From positions 43,305 through 107,304 of the forward strand of contig JAJFGW010000039.1 in assembly GCA_021775915.1 (NCBI GenBank): DNA of 64,000 nt. Direction: 5' to 3'. A model generated the notes under the pieces. The model saw only the letters and a program-made list of their open reading frames with translations, made no database searches and was not told the origin of the DNA. This document shows positions 9,568-19,818 of the stretch, piece by piece; the first letter of the stretch is position 1, and each line of letters begins with the position of its first letter. Position numbers and translations under genes: made by a program. This DNA comes from Alphaproteobacteria bacterium (GTDB lineage Bacteria > Pseudomonadota > Alphaproteobacteria > Micavibrionales > Micavibrionaceae).

Positions 9568-11121
9568 TTAACTTCGGATGTGAATCTGACTTAACTCACG
9601 ACTGATTTTCTCAAAAACACTAATCAGATCATCCTGAGACGGCGCATCGTAATACTGGTCTTCCGATGTAGCGCAGCTCCTGTAATAACCCTTCGTCGTA
9701 TCACTAATATTGGAGTAAAATGTAACGGTATAGATCAGTACATTCTGTGCCTTTAAAGCCTCACAGGTTTCAACAAATCTTTCATTATAATCGGTAACAT
9801 TGATTTGGTTTTTTTGCGCATCTCCAAAATATGAGTACTGACTGTGTCTGGTATTATTACCATCAGTCATCATAATAATAGCCTTACGCCATTTCGGATC
9901 ATCCCACGCAGCGCCTTCATCAAAAGGAGCTTCCGGCGAAATAAGACGACGCCCCCAGATCATACCAACATTACCCAGCGTATGACCATGCGCAAGCATG
10001 TCATCCACACGAGACAACAAGGAGTCACGATCACTGGTTAGTGGCATAACATAAGCATAAGGGCAGCCGTAATTAGGGACACGGTCAAGACGCCATTCAT
10101 AATCCCCTGTTCCTTCATATCTCCTACAGCGCGTCCGTCCTCTCCAGTCAGTATAGGTCTCGACACATACCCGCTCCTCCTGAACATCACCGGACATGTA
10201 AATATCCCACGGCCCGGTATAATCATCCTCTACATCCGTTGGATAAGGGTCGTTGTTACTTAAGGTCGCGTTCCAGCCATGACCGTCCAAAATACCGCCG
10301 CTCTCCCAGAGCTGACCATAAGAGTTTTCAGGGTCTATAACATGATCGGCATTGGGGTCATAATTCTGAGAGTGGTGAGCCACAACACAGCCGTACCATC
10401 CCTCACCACTATTGTGATCTGTCGTATAATTAACCTCAGGCGGCAGAGTAACAAATGCCTCCGGGTTACCGCGCGGACTACCATCAGGGTTAAGCCCCAG
10501 ACCATAATTCCCGATGCGCACAGAATTAGCATAAGGGACAAGGCCCATTTTTACGAATTCAGGATTGCTCGTCGCATCAAAAAGAATATTAACAAAGCTC
10601 GTGGTCGCATCACGCAAAGCACCAATATTATTATTCGTGCTCATAGATCCGGTATTATCAAGCACGAGAACCACTTCAAGACCGCGTACTTCACGATGAA
10701 CAATTGTCTCACAATAAATAACCATCTCATCTATGCCAAGAACGCGCATAAATGACGTGTCGTATCGCGCATGAGCGGAAACAATAACATCATCCGCATC
10801 AACCACTGCGCTAAGATCATAAGTAAAGCCCAGCGCGTCCTCCGGATAATTCGCATCAAAGAAATCTGTTACACGCGCCACTATCTCAGCTTCATCAGCA
10901 GAAGATGCGGCAGCAGCAAGCGCAGAGGCGTCAAGAGAACTACAAAGGCGCTGGCGCACATTATAACTTTGCGCAAGATCAAGCGCCATACCTGTAGAGC
11001 CCACCAAAACCGGGGCCAAAACAGCAAAAACAACAGCAATCGCCCCTGCTGTACAAACAACATAAGACCTTATTTTATCTCTGAATTTTTGCCCTACCTT
11101 ATTTATAATATTCCCAGACAT
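9568..11121 (-). CDS. TadG-like pilus protein with von Willebrand factor A domain
   Basis: A 517-residue protein with a TadE/G-type N-terminus (hydrophobic helix about residues 20-42), then a short pseudopilin-like region (SYNVRQRLCSSLDASALAAA), a VWA domain with the MIDAS-like motif DNTGSMS at about residue 155, and a large insertion rich in Tyr, Trp and Cys before the last VWA strands (KAIIMMTDGNNTRHS, LIYTVTFYS). TadG proteins are accessory to Flp pilus assembly and may be exposed outside. The ATG at 11121 is chosen because GAGAGGA precedes it and the longer frame would overlap the upstream gene. It is the last gene of its unit. Confidence 0.85.
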   Translation of the reverse strand: MSGNIINKVGQKFRDKIRSYVVCTAGAIAVVFAVLAPVLVGSTGMALDLAQSYNVRQRLCSSLDASALAAAASSADEAEIVARVTDFFDANYPEDALGFTYDLSAVVDADDVIVSAHARYDTSFMRVLGIDEMVIYCETIVHREVRGLEVVLVLDNTGSMSTNNNIGALRDATTSFVNILFDATSNPEFVKMGLVPYANSVRIGNYGLGLNPDGSPRGNPEAFVTLPPEVNYTTDHNSGEGWYGCVVAHHSQNYDPNADHVIDPENSYGQLWESGGILDGHGWNATLSNNDPYPTDVEDDYTGPWDIYMSGDVQEERVCVETYTDWRGRTRCRRYEGTGDYEWRLDRVPNYGCPYAYVMPLTSDRDSLLSRVDDMLAHGHTLGNVGMIWGRRLISPEAPFDEGAAWDDPKWRKAIIMMTDGNNTRHSQYSYFGDAQKNQINVTDYNERFVETCEALKAQNVLIYTVTFYSNISDTTKGYYRSCATSEDQYYDAPSQDDLISVFEKISRELSQIHIRS

Positions 11122-11149
11122 GACTCTATCCTCTCTCTTTTTTAAATAT

Positions 11150-11686
11150 TTAATCCCTGCCGACAACGGCAGTTTTTCTGCCCCGGCCAAATGAAACTTC
11201 GCTAAAATCAATCGCATTAATAATAGTCCCGGCAAAAGAAGGCGTGTAAGTATAAGTAGTCTGAACAGCTATAGCGCCACCGCCAGGCCCGCCAAGACCA
11301 ATCGTTCTGCCGGACAAATCCGGGTCACCGCCACCACCGGCACTATCTTCCTGCCAGCGCACCACCGGATTACCGTCATCATCAAAAGTAACACTGACAA
11401 CATCAATGACCAGCGTATCAATGGGAAAGGGCATTAAAGCCAGCCGGGCGGCCTGATAGGCTTGCGCCAACTCCTGATCGTTAACAGACAACTGCCGGCC
11501 AATCAAATCAGCCGCAATTTGCGAAGCAGCGAGCGTCTTTTGGTTGGCAACGATACCATTACCCAAATCCCACAGCCCGAGCATCATCAAAAACAACAAA
11601 GGAAAAACAAGGCCAAACTCAGCGGCAGCACTAGCCTCTTCGTCTGTTGTCCATCTCTGGACTTTATAATTTACATTACACAGCAT
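11150..11686 (-). CDS. TadE-like pseudopilin
   Basis: A 178-residue protein with the TadE-family N-terminus: a short basic leader, then ASAAAEFGLVFPLLFLMMLG, in which Glu-Phe occupy the +5/+6-type positions although Ala stands where Gly is usual at the cleavage site. The C-terminal part is globular and contains a Gly-rich stretch (GGPGGGA) followed by VQTTYTYTPSF. It is expected to be processed by the prepilin peptidase and to act as a minor pilin. It lies 28 bases before the VWA gene and 12 bases after another TadE-like gene. Confidence 0.82.
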   Translation of the reverse strand: MLCNVNYKVQRWTTDEEASAAAEFGLVFPLLFLMMLGLWDLGNGIVANQKTLAASQIAADLIGRQLSVNDQELAQAYQAARLALMPFPIDTLVIDVVSVTFDDDGNPVVRWQEDSAGGGGDPDLSGRTIGLGGPGGGAIAVQTTYTYTPSFAGTIINAIDFSEVSFGRGRKTAVVGRD

Positions 11687-11698
11687 TATTTTCTTTTC

Positions 11699-12250
11699 CT
11701 ATACGCTACATGTAGGATCTGTAACGTCAAAATCATAAGGCTCCGCTTGAAAAACAACCGTTGCCATCTGTAATCTTCTATTTCCCGAGTAATTGCTCCA
11801 CATATCACCAAAAAACGGCGTTATAAACTGAAAGCGATACGTAATACGCACCATGGCCATACAGCCGGCGGTAATCTGATCCAGTTCAAATAAATCGGGG
11901 GGAGTGATGTTGCCATCCGCATCAATTTGCGGCGTCAAATCATCATCGAAATCATCAAGTTTCTGAACCTGGTATTGAAAATTATCACAGTCAAGAAAAA
12001 CCCCGGCATGGTCGCAAAGCTCATCTAAAAAAACAGTAAGGGGGTCGGCGTTCGCCTGCAACTGCCCCGTCCGTATGGTCCGAGAGGCATCAGCCACAGC
12101 ACCTTCTAGCAGTGACCCCGAAACAAAGAAAAGAGCTAACTCAATAAGGGCGATAGAGCTAAGCATAAAAGGAAGCGCAAGCAGGCTAAACTCAATAGCC
12201 GTCGTCCCATCGTCCTTTTTCACCCACCTATTAAACATTTTCATGTGCAT
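11699..12250 (-). CDS. TadE-like pseudopilin
   Basis: A 183-residue pseudopilin: leader KMFNRWVKKDDG, then TTAIEFSLLALPFMLSS, a classic TadE motif with Gly before the cleavage site. The mature domain has paired Cys residues (LCDHAGVFLDC; a late DPTCSV end). The frame also allows a TTG nine bases earlier, but GGGAG is only 3 bases from that TTG and 12 bases from the ATG at 12250, so the ATG is preferred with modest certainty. It is the first gene of the TadE-TadE-TadG unit. Confidence 0.82.
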   Translation of the reverse strand: MHMKMFNRWVKKDDGTTAIEFSLLALPFMLSSIALIELALFFVSGSLLEGAVADASRTIRTGQLQANADPLTVFLDELCDHAGVFLDCDNFQYQVQKLDDFDDDLTPQIDADGNITPPDLFELDQITAGCMAMVRITYRFQFITPFFGDMWSNYSGNRRLQMATVVFQAEPYDFDVTDPTCSV

Positions 12251-12405
12251 TTGATTCAAATGCTCCCATACCTATAAACATAAAAAAACACGCCTTCAAA
12301 AGAGACATGCCGGGCACCCATACCCATTTTCAATAGTAACTACAAAAACCTAAAGAAGCGTTTATTACACAAATAATTTTATTTAAATTTCAAATGCTTA
12401 CAGGA

Positions 12406-12951
12406 TTATTCCGCTGTTTTCTTATCATCACCTTCATCAGCCTTCTCTTCAGCATCATTTTTGTCTTGTGTTTCAATAGGAAAGCCATAAGCGTCCAAAT
12501 GAACCTCGCCGGTCACCTCAACCCCCCAACGCTCAACCATCTTTTCCTGACGCCGTTTAATATCCTCAATTCTAATGGCTCCGCGTTGAACCATCATTGT
12601 TCCAACAAGTCCCGACATAGCCCAGCTAATCAGATACCCGACACCTGCCGCCGCATACATAACACTCATAACCCGCGGGTCCGAAATAATGGTTACAGCT
12701 ATGTCAGGCGTATGACCCTTACTCCACAAATCAATTAAAAAAGGCGTGCACCCGGCTAAATTCATAGCCCCCACAGTAAGGGCCTTCGTACCCTTGCCGC
12801 TTCGATCCACAACAGCGGCAACAACTGTAGGGATCATACCCATCAACAAAACAATTGTTGTCGGCATAAAAATGACTGCCGTAAACAGACTGACGATCCC
12901 CATCAATCGGCTTTTACCACTAGCTTTTTTTCTTCTTACGCCCTTCGCCAT
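12406..12951 (-). CDS. Conserved-looking membrane protein of unknown function
   Basis: A 181-residue protein with a basic N-terminus (KGVRRKKASGKSR), hydrophobic segments at about 17-48, 57-70 and 95-122, then a cytoplasmic amphipathic region (RRQEKMVERWGVEVTG) and an acidic Glu/Asp/Lys tail. I do not recognise a family. Its ATG immediately follows the stop codon of the pseudokinase gene, so the two are almost certainly cotranscribed and may act together. It lies just upstream of the pilus unit on the same strand, but a pilus role is only suggested by place. Confidence 0.7.
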   Translation of the reverse strand: MAKGVRRKKASGKSRLMGIVSLFTAVIFMPTTIVLLMGMIPTVVAAVVDRSGKGTKALTVGAMNLAGCTPFLIDLWSKGHTPDIAVTIISDPRVMSVMYAAAGVGYLISWAMSGLVGTMMVQRGAIRIEDIKRRQEKMVERWGVEVTGEVHLDAYGFPIETQDKNDAEEKADEGDDKKTAE

Positions 12952-15090
12952 TTAAAAAATCGCAGCCTCCGTAAAATGCATAAACGCAAAACTCAAAATA
13001 ATAATCCCGGCTAAAACCCCCGAAACAATGGCCGCAATTTCCTGACCTGTTTCCTTGCCAAAAATTTCAGGGTTTTCCATCTTTTTTCTAAGCTCTAAAT
13101 TCTCTTCACCAAGCGCTCTATATTCTTCCATGGCCTTTCTAAAATTCAAAAAATCGCGCTGCTTAATATCATTCTTATCAAGGAGCGTTATCATTTTGAC
13201 TAAATCGCCTTCCTCTTTCATTTTTTCTATTTTTTTACGTATGCTCACTTGTAACTCACGGTCATGATAATGTTCATAAACCGGTTCCAAAATATCAACG
13301 ATCCACCCTGCAATACCGGGAAACATCTCCATACGTGATCTTTTTTGAATAGTCGCGAGCGTCTTGATGTTGCCAAGAATCTTTCTGTGATATTCCTCGG
13401 CGCCCAGCTCTACAAAAAAAGGATCTATCATACGCCGGTCCTTGACCGAGAGAAAAGCAGCAATATGCCTATCTATAAACAAGTCAGGCCTATTCGGCTT
13501 TTCTGCAATATCCTCAAAAGCATACATAATATCTTCCGGATTCCGCACATAGTAACCTTCTAGTTTTTCGCTAATACACCGACATTCAGGGTTGAGGAAA
13601 TACAAACAACGCTCGACACCGTAACCCATAGTATTCTGACGCAAAAAAGCGCGGCAACTATCAAATCTTGAAGTCAGATTACCAACATCAAACCTTCCTT
13701 CCTGTTGCACGCCCAACCAAAACATAATCAATTGTTGGTTAATAATATCAACGAACGGCATTAGATCTTTTTTTAACATGTAGGTTTCCGCAAGGGCGCC
13801 CGCAAACCCCTCCGGATTAATTCTCATTCCCTTAAACCTGATCGGCGCGTCAACATCCAAAGCCACCGAAACACGGGGAAGCAAACGATCCCAATACCCT
13901 GGCCCCCTCCCATCTTCTCGCGCTTCCTCAAGCGCTTTTTCGAGACGCCCTCCGGCTAAATTATCTTCTAACGAACGGCTAATCCACTGCTCAAGAGTAC
14001 CATCATCAATCATCTGCATCGCTTCTGACTGATCAGCTTCAAGGTCCATTGCCAGCAATACCGATCTAAAATAACGCTCTCCATTAAAATGAATAGGCCT
14101 GCTCGCCTTTTGCTTCTTCGCGCTCTGCTTAGGACTTAAACGCTGGCCATCCAGCCAGGACTCAACTTCATCAAGAGTCCAGCGCTGCACTCTGTCATCG
14201 TATAGCAGGCCTCTAAGTAACTCCAAAATAGACCCCGTAAAACGGTCCTTACCGGTCAAGGATACATAGCTGCCAAGCTCTATCTTCTGCCGAATAACAT
14301 CCTCATCACTCATACCAGCGAGAGGATCCTTGCTCCGTAAAATCATGACAAGTGTTACACCAAACGCATATATATCGTCTTCAGACGTCCCCGGCCCTTT
14401 TGCTATGGGATCAACCATCGCCCGCTCAATAGGTTCAAACATGGCGGGCTGCAGATAAGAAGTCGGAGTCGAAAGACATTCACCGAGCATCACACGATCA
14501 ACACCATCTTTCGAACCAGCTCCAAATATATTCATAGGATTAATAGCGCCATGAACCATATCTACATCTCTTAAATCCATCAGTACATTAATCATAGGCA
14601 CTACAATGCTATTCATAACAGCATCCTGCTTCCAACCCAGGCCGCCCTCTTCAATATTTTTCATGATCGGTTTTGCAGATACGCTCTCATAAACAAAAAC
14701 ATATCTTTCCTCCTGCGCAGGGGGCCAATAGACAACACCGGACGCCACAAGGTTAATTAATCCCGAACTCATAATGCCGGAAAATTTTCCAGCATCCGCA
14801 GACCGCGGCACCAAGTGATTTTCACAAACCAGAGCAAAACATCCCTCATGAGACTGGCCAGAAGCTCTAGTGGCGTAAGCGAGAGAAGGCCCTCTATCCA
14901 GATGAGGAATCCGCTTATCGACCAAAATTTCCATTTCACCGCTTAAAACGGCAATATTGGACGGCTTGCTCTCATTAACCTTTTTATCATCAGGATTTTC
15001 AGTAGAAGTACCGTCCTCCTCAACAGGAAGAGGCGGCTCCTCTGCACCTTCAGTACCTTCAGCGCTCTGTGACATTTCGTCTGTCATCAT
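12952..15090 (-). CDS. Protein kinase-like protein with lost catalytic residues (pseudokinase), C-terminal membrane anchor
   Basis: About 712 residues from the ATG at 15090; two further ATGs within 15 bases are equally possible. Residues about 50-310 resemble a Ser/Thr kinase fold: VHGAINPMNIF stands where HRDLKPxN is expected, and DDIYAFGVTLVMIL matches the DxxxFG helix of subdomain IX, with RWTLDEV near the end. The catalytic Asp of HRD is Ala, the DFG segment reads MLGEC, and the usual VAIK lysine position reads ALVC. A long helical region follows (about 320-660), then a membrane segment at the extreme C-terminus (AAIVSGVLAGIIILSFAF). The next gene starts one base after its stop. Active kinase function is unlikely; scaffolding or sensing is inferred. 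Confidence 0.75.
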   Translation of the reverse strand: MMTDEMSQSAEGTEGAEEPPLPVEEDGTSTENPDDKKVNESKPSNIAVLSGEMEILVDKRIPHLDRGPSLAYATRASGQSHEGCFALVCENHLVPRSADAGKFSGIMSSGLINLVASGVVYWPPAQEERYVFVYESVSAKPIMKNIEEGGLGWKQDAVMNSIVVPMINVLMDLRDVDMVHGAINPMNIFGAGSKDGVDRVMLGECLSTPTSYLQPAMFEPIERAMVDPIAKGPGTSEDDIYAFGVTLVMILRSKDPLAGMSDEDVIRQKIELGSYVSLTGKDRFTGSILELLRGLLYDDRVQRWTLDEVESWLDGQRLSPKQSAKKQKASRPIHFNGERYFRSVLLAMDLEADQSEAMQMIDDGTLEQWISRSLEDNLAGGRLEKALEEAREDGRGPGYWDRLLPRVSVALDVDAPIRFKGMRINPEGFAGALAETYMLKKDLMPFVDIINQQLIMFWLGVQQEGRFDVGNLTSRFDSCRAFLRQNTMGYGVERCLYFLNPECRCISEKLEGYYVRNPEDIMYAFEDIAEKPNRPDLFIDRHIAAFLSVKDRRMIDPFFVELGAEEYHRKILGNIKTLATIQKRSRMEMFPGIAGWIVDILEPVYEHYHDRELQVSIRKKIEKMKEEGDLVKMITLLDKNDIKQRDFLNFRKAMEEYRALGEENLELRKKMENPEIFGKETGQEIAAIVSGVLAGIIILSFAFMHFTEAAIF

Positions 15091-15209
15091 ATCAAGTGGA
15101 ATCCATAGCAGAATTAACAAAGAACGCCGCAAGCACTCGCGACGCACGCCCCATTGTAATGTTCTTTACGGAAGAAGTAAAACAACCGCTGGAAAGAAGT
15201 ATGTACCGG

Positions 15210-16526
<1,317 letters not shown>

Positions 16527-16642
16527 TTACGACCCAAGAAAGCATGAAACTTATCTATTCACAAGAATTGAATGCCCTTCCTTACCACCGTTCTGGATAT
16601 TAGGTAAGGACACCATCTAATATTATTCTGAAAATAAAAAAA

Positions 16643-16933
16643 TTAAGCGCGTTTTTGACCTTCAGTTTTAACCTGATAAAATTCAGCCGGATCTTCGCCG
16701 AGTTTTTGCGCGAATTGCATTTCCCGTGCTGCCAGAATTGTTGTTGCTGCCTCGGAGTGACCATGCTGAGTCGCAACATTAAAAGCCGTGAAACCTTCCG
16801 CGTTACGCGCATCAATATCAACACCGCTCATAGTAAGAACACGAATTGTCTTACAGTCGCCATTCGCCGCCGCAATCCACAACCTATTTTGCAATTCTTT
16901 CTGATTAACGTCTTGATTAATATAACTAGACAT
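16643..16933 (-). CDS. Small ankyrin-repeat protein
   Basis: A 96-residue protein holding about two ankyrin repeats: LWIAAANGDCKTIRVLTMSG then VDIDARNAEGFTAFNVATQHGH and AATTILAA. It has no signal peptide and should be cytoplasmic, acting by protein contact. GGAGAGGG precedes the ATG by 6 bases. It lies between thiD and purA on the same strand; a weak inverted repeat (16580-16586 with 16603-16609) is seen between it and purA. The partner cannot be inferred. Confidence 0.8.
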   Translation of the reverse strand: MSSYINQDVNQKELQNRLWIAAANGDCKTIRVLTMSGVDIDARNAEGFTAFNVATQHGHSEAATTILAAREMQFAQKLGEDPAEFYQVKTEGQKRA

Positions 16934-17001
16934 GGCTTCCCTCTCCTCAATTCCTTAACAACAGAGAGATACATTATATAAAATTACGGAAAATGTCAAA
17001 T

Positions 17002-17826
17002 TTACGCCGTGTGTCTTTTTTCTAATACAGGCACAGAGACACTATGATTAACCGGCCCGAAACCAGAACCAATAACATCCGCACTGACAATAGCGTCGTT
17101 CAAATAAGCGCGCACAACATCAAAACTCGTCCTCGCATCCATACCCTGCGCCAAGCAAGCAGCAAGACCGGCTGACATCGTTGTTCCGGCACCATGCGTA
17201 GCCTTTGTGTCCATACGTTCATTACTATGAACCTCTACGCCATCATCATCGGCAAAAACATCATAAACGAGATTACCTTCTATAGACAGAGCGCCGCCCT
17301 TTAAAATAACAACCTTGGGCCCCAATGTGCGCAAAATTTCTGCCGCATGACACATATCATCTATATCCTTGATCTGCATGCCGGTCAGAACCATGGCCTC
17401 CTGAATATTAGGCGTTAAAATATCGGCATAAAGAAGCAAGCTGCGCTTCATAATATCCCTTGCCTCTTTATCAAGAAAATCATCGCCTGTGTGACTGGTC
17501 ATGACAGGGTCAACAACAACTTTAACCCGGTCAGGGCCAAGGCTATCAAAAAACTCACCGACCACTCTAATGTTATCAGTATTAGCCATCATGCCTGTTT
17601 TGATAACAGCAGGCGCCAAATCGTCCATTACCGCCTTAATCTGCGCAATAACAAGGTCACTGGAAACTGCCTGCATATCCTGGACGCCACACGTATTCTG
17701 AGCCGTAACCGCCGTAACGACAGTCGCCGCATAAACACCAAAAGCCTGGGCTGTCTTAATGTCAGCCTGAATACCCGTCCCGGCACATGAATCAGATTGT
17801 CCAATGCATAAAATCTGCGCAACCAT
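17002..17826 (-). CDS. thiD: Hydroxymethylpyrimidine / phosphomethylpyrimidine kinase
   Basis: A 274-residue ribokinase-superfamily enzyme of thiamine synthesis that phosphorylates HMP and HMP-P. Visible motifs: GQSDSCAGTGIQADIKTAQAFG near the N-terminus, VVDPVMTSHTGD about residues 105-116, PNIQEAMVLTG near 140, and the anion-hole/base motif THGAGTTMSAGLAA near 210, with Asp/Cys variation normal for the fold. In the HMP motif the usual DxSGGAG appears as DSCAGTG. It follows glmM by 30 bases, an arrangement common in this class. Confidence 0.93.
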   Translation of the reverse strand: MVAQILCIGQSDSCAGTGIQADIKTAQAFGVYAATVVTAVTAQNTCGVQDMQAVSSDLVIAQIKAVMDDLAPAVIKTGMMANTDNIRVVGEFFDSLGPDRVKVVVDPVMTSHTGDDFLDKEARDIMKRSLLLYADILTPNIQEAMVLTGMQIKDIDDMCHAAEILRTLGPKVVILKGGALSIEGNLVYDVFADDDGVEVHSNERMDTKATHGAGTTMSAGLAACLAQGMDARTSFDVVRAYLNDAIVSADVIGSGFGPVNHSVSVPVLEKRHTA

Positions 17827-17856
17827 ATTTACCCTCTATTCTCAATGCTTAATAGA

Positions 17857-19221
17857 CTAAGCTTTCTCACCGACTCTTTCAATTATAGCACATAACTCAC
17901 ATACAATTGTCTTTACTAATTCAAGGTCATCGCCTTCCGCCATAACACGAATAAGGGCCTCCGTTCCCGAAGGGCGAACAACAAGCCGCCCGTCACTAAC
18001 CAGAGTTTCTTCCGCCTTTTTTATAGCTTGCTTAACCTGCTCATTGTTCAGGGGTTGCGCACCCTTACCGAATTTTACATTTTGCAAAATCTGCGGCAGG
18101 GGGTCAAAAAGATGCAAAAGCGCGCTCGCTTTTTCATCCTGTTGCTTCAAAACACTCAAGACCTGCAACGCCGCCAGCACACCATCACCGGTCGTGCAAA
18201 AATCAGACAATATAATATGGCCGGACTGTTCACCGCCCAAATTAAAACCACCAGCGCGCATTCTCTCAACAACATAGCGATCACCAACCGCCGTGCGTTC
18301 CATGCTCAGACCCAGCCCTTCAATAAAGCGCTCCAGCCCCAGATTTGCCATAAGAGTCGAAACGACGCCCCCGCCCTTGAGCGTTCCGGCATCCTTCATG
18401 GATTTCGCCAACAGCGCCATAATCTGGTCGCCATTCACAACACGGCCAAGCTCATCAACCATGATAAGACGGTCAGCATCACCATCGAGCGCCAGCCCTA
18501 TATCCGCGCCTTCTTCAACGACTTTTTCCTGCAACAGAGCCGTATCGGTCGCCCCGCATCCCGCATTTATATTTTTCCCGTCCGGCTGATCGCCGATGAC
18601 AATGACCTGCGCTTCCAGCTCCTTTAAGGCCTGCGGCGCGACTTTATAAGCCGCACCATGGGCACAATCGACGACAATTTTCAGTCCTTCCAGATTTAAC
18701 TCTGCCGGAAAGCTACTTTTCAAAAACTCCACATAACGTCCCGACGCATCATCCAGACGACTGGCCTTGCCAAGCCTTTCACTCACAGGCAGCGCGCTCT
18801 CATCATCAAGACGGCTTTCAATGCTAAGCTCCAGATCATCGGAAAGCTTGTAACCGTCACCGCCAAAAAGCTTGATCCCGTTATCTTCATAAGGATTATG
18901 TGAGGCAGAAATCATCACCCCAAGGTCTGCCCGCAACGACCGCGTCAGCATCGCCACCGCCGGGGTCGGCAACGGCCCGAGAAAAATAACGTCCATGCCG
19001 ATAGCTTCAAACCCGGACGCCATCGCCTGCTCTAACATATAACCGGACAGGCGCGTATCCTTGCCGATCACAACCCGGTTTTGGTGCAAGCCGCCATTAT
19101 CGTGCTTGAGTGTCATCGCCGTCGCCATGGCGACTTTCAGCGCCATGTCCGCCGTCATCGGAAACTCGCCCGCCTTGCCGCGAATACCATCTGTGCCGAA
19201 ATATTTTTTAGAACCAGCCAT
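17857..19221 (-). CDS. glmM: Phosphoglucosamine mutase
   Basis: A 454-residue enzyme that interconverts glucosamine-6-P and glucosamine-1-P for peptidoglycan and LPS. It has [11 protein letters not shown] at the start, the catalytic-serine motif [15 protein letters not shown] near residue 100, the metal-binding loop ALDGDADRL near 240, GGEQSGH near 325 and the phosphate-binding [12 protein letters not shown] near the end. The frame extends 12 codons upstream; ATG 19221 is chosen by family length, but an ATG two codons earlier is equally possible and no ribosome site decides. It is transcribed towards thiD. Confidence 0.95.
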   Translation of the reverse strand: MAGSKKYFGTDGIRGKAGEFPMTADMALKVAMATAMTLKHDNGGLHQNRVVIGKDTRLSGYMLEQAMASGFEAIGMDVIFLGPLPTPAVAMLTRSLRADLGVMISASHNPYEDNGIKLFGGDGYKLSDDLELSIESRLDDESALPVSERLGKASRLDDASGRYVEFLKSSFPAELNLEGLKIVVDCAHGAAYKVAPQALKELEAQVIVIGDQPDGKNINAGCGATDTALLQEKVVEEGADIGLALDGDADRLIMVDELGRVVNGDQIMALLAKSMKDAGTLKGGGVVSTLMANLGLERFIEGLGLSMERTAVGDRYVVERMRAGGFNLGGEQSGHIILSDFCTTGDGVLAALQVLSVLKQQDEKASALLHLFDPLPQILQNVKFGKGAQPLNNEQVKQAIKKAEETLVSDGRLVVRPSGTEALIRVMAEGDDLELVKTIVCELCAIIERVGEKA

Positions 19222-19305
19222 GGTCATTTTATTAGCGCAAAAAAAGCTGAAAACCAAAGAAAAAGCAGGGATTTAAAAAAAATAATTTTTATATGAAAAT
19301 TATGC

Positions 19306-19334
19306 TTGACTATATATAAATATATATGTATATG
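19306..19334 (+). promoter_or_regulatory. Candidate sigma-70 promoter of the small membrane protein gene
   Basis: TTGACT (19306-19311), a 17-base spacer of alternating A/T, then TATATG (19329-19334), in an AT-rich stretch between glmM and the gene at 19402. A GGAGAG ribosome site follows. Position and boxes are plausible, but the AT-rich context makes alternatives possible. Confidence 0.5.
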
Positions 19335-19401
19335 TATTACATAATAATAAAAAGGTCGGACAAGCAGGTTTCACAAACCGTTTATAAAGGAGAGTTATAT
19401 T

Positions 19402-19713
19402 ATGAGTGATGGCCTAAGTGATTTAATGGGAACCATAGTAGGAGCGGGCATTGGTATATTGGCTGTAGCTGCGCTAACATTAAACAACACTGCGGAGCCC
19501 CCTGTTGATCTCGATGACTTTATAAAAAAGGACGGCATTACCGCCTGCCAGATGTATCAGGAATTCGCTAAAAAGGCCGACCCCTACATCACAAAAGACG
19601 GACAAAGCGCCACAGTGCAAGTAAAGCTCGGCGACGGAACGACATGCGATTTTCAGCATGTTCCCAAAGCACCCGTTATCGTTGTGCCCCTGCCCGTGGC
19701 AAATATCAGCTAG
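19402..19713 (+). CDS. Small single-pass protein of unknown function
   Basis: A 103-residue protein with one hydrophobic segment (about residues 10-27, VGAGIGILAVAALTL) and a small soluble domain with two Cys residues (ITACQMYQEF and GTTCDFQHV), which could form a disulphide if the domain is periplasmic. AAAGGAG lies 9 bases before the ATG. It opens the accessory cluster between glmM and ftsH, just before the first SPFH gene. No family is recognised. Confidence 0.72.
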   Translation: MSDGLSDLMGTIVGAGIGILAVAALTLNNTAEPPVDLDDFIKKDGITACQMYQEFAKKADPYITKDGQSATVQVKLGDGTTCDFQHVPKAPVIVVPLPVANIS

Positions 19714-19730
19714 ACGGCAAATACAGCTGA

Positions 19731-19764
19731 TTTTCTTGACAATGTTCTGGCAATGGCTAGAAAT
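19731..19764 (+). promoter_or_regulatory. Promoter-like element before SPFH gene 1, shared with SPFH gene 2
   Basis: TTCTTGACAAT, then GTTCTGGCAATG, then TAGAAA. TTGACA (19736-19741) and TAGAAA (19758-19763) are spaced by 16 bases like -35 and -10 boxes. Nearly the same sequence is found at 20921-20950 before the second SPFH gene. It ends about 55 bases before the ATG at 19819. Confidence 0.6.
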
Positions 19765-19818
19765 GACCCAGTATGAATTATGGATTTACAGCTTAAAACC
19801 AACCAAGGGAGAAACAAA

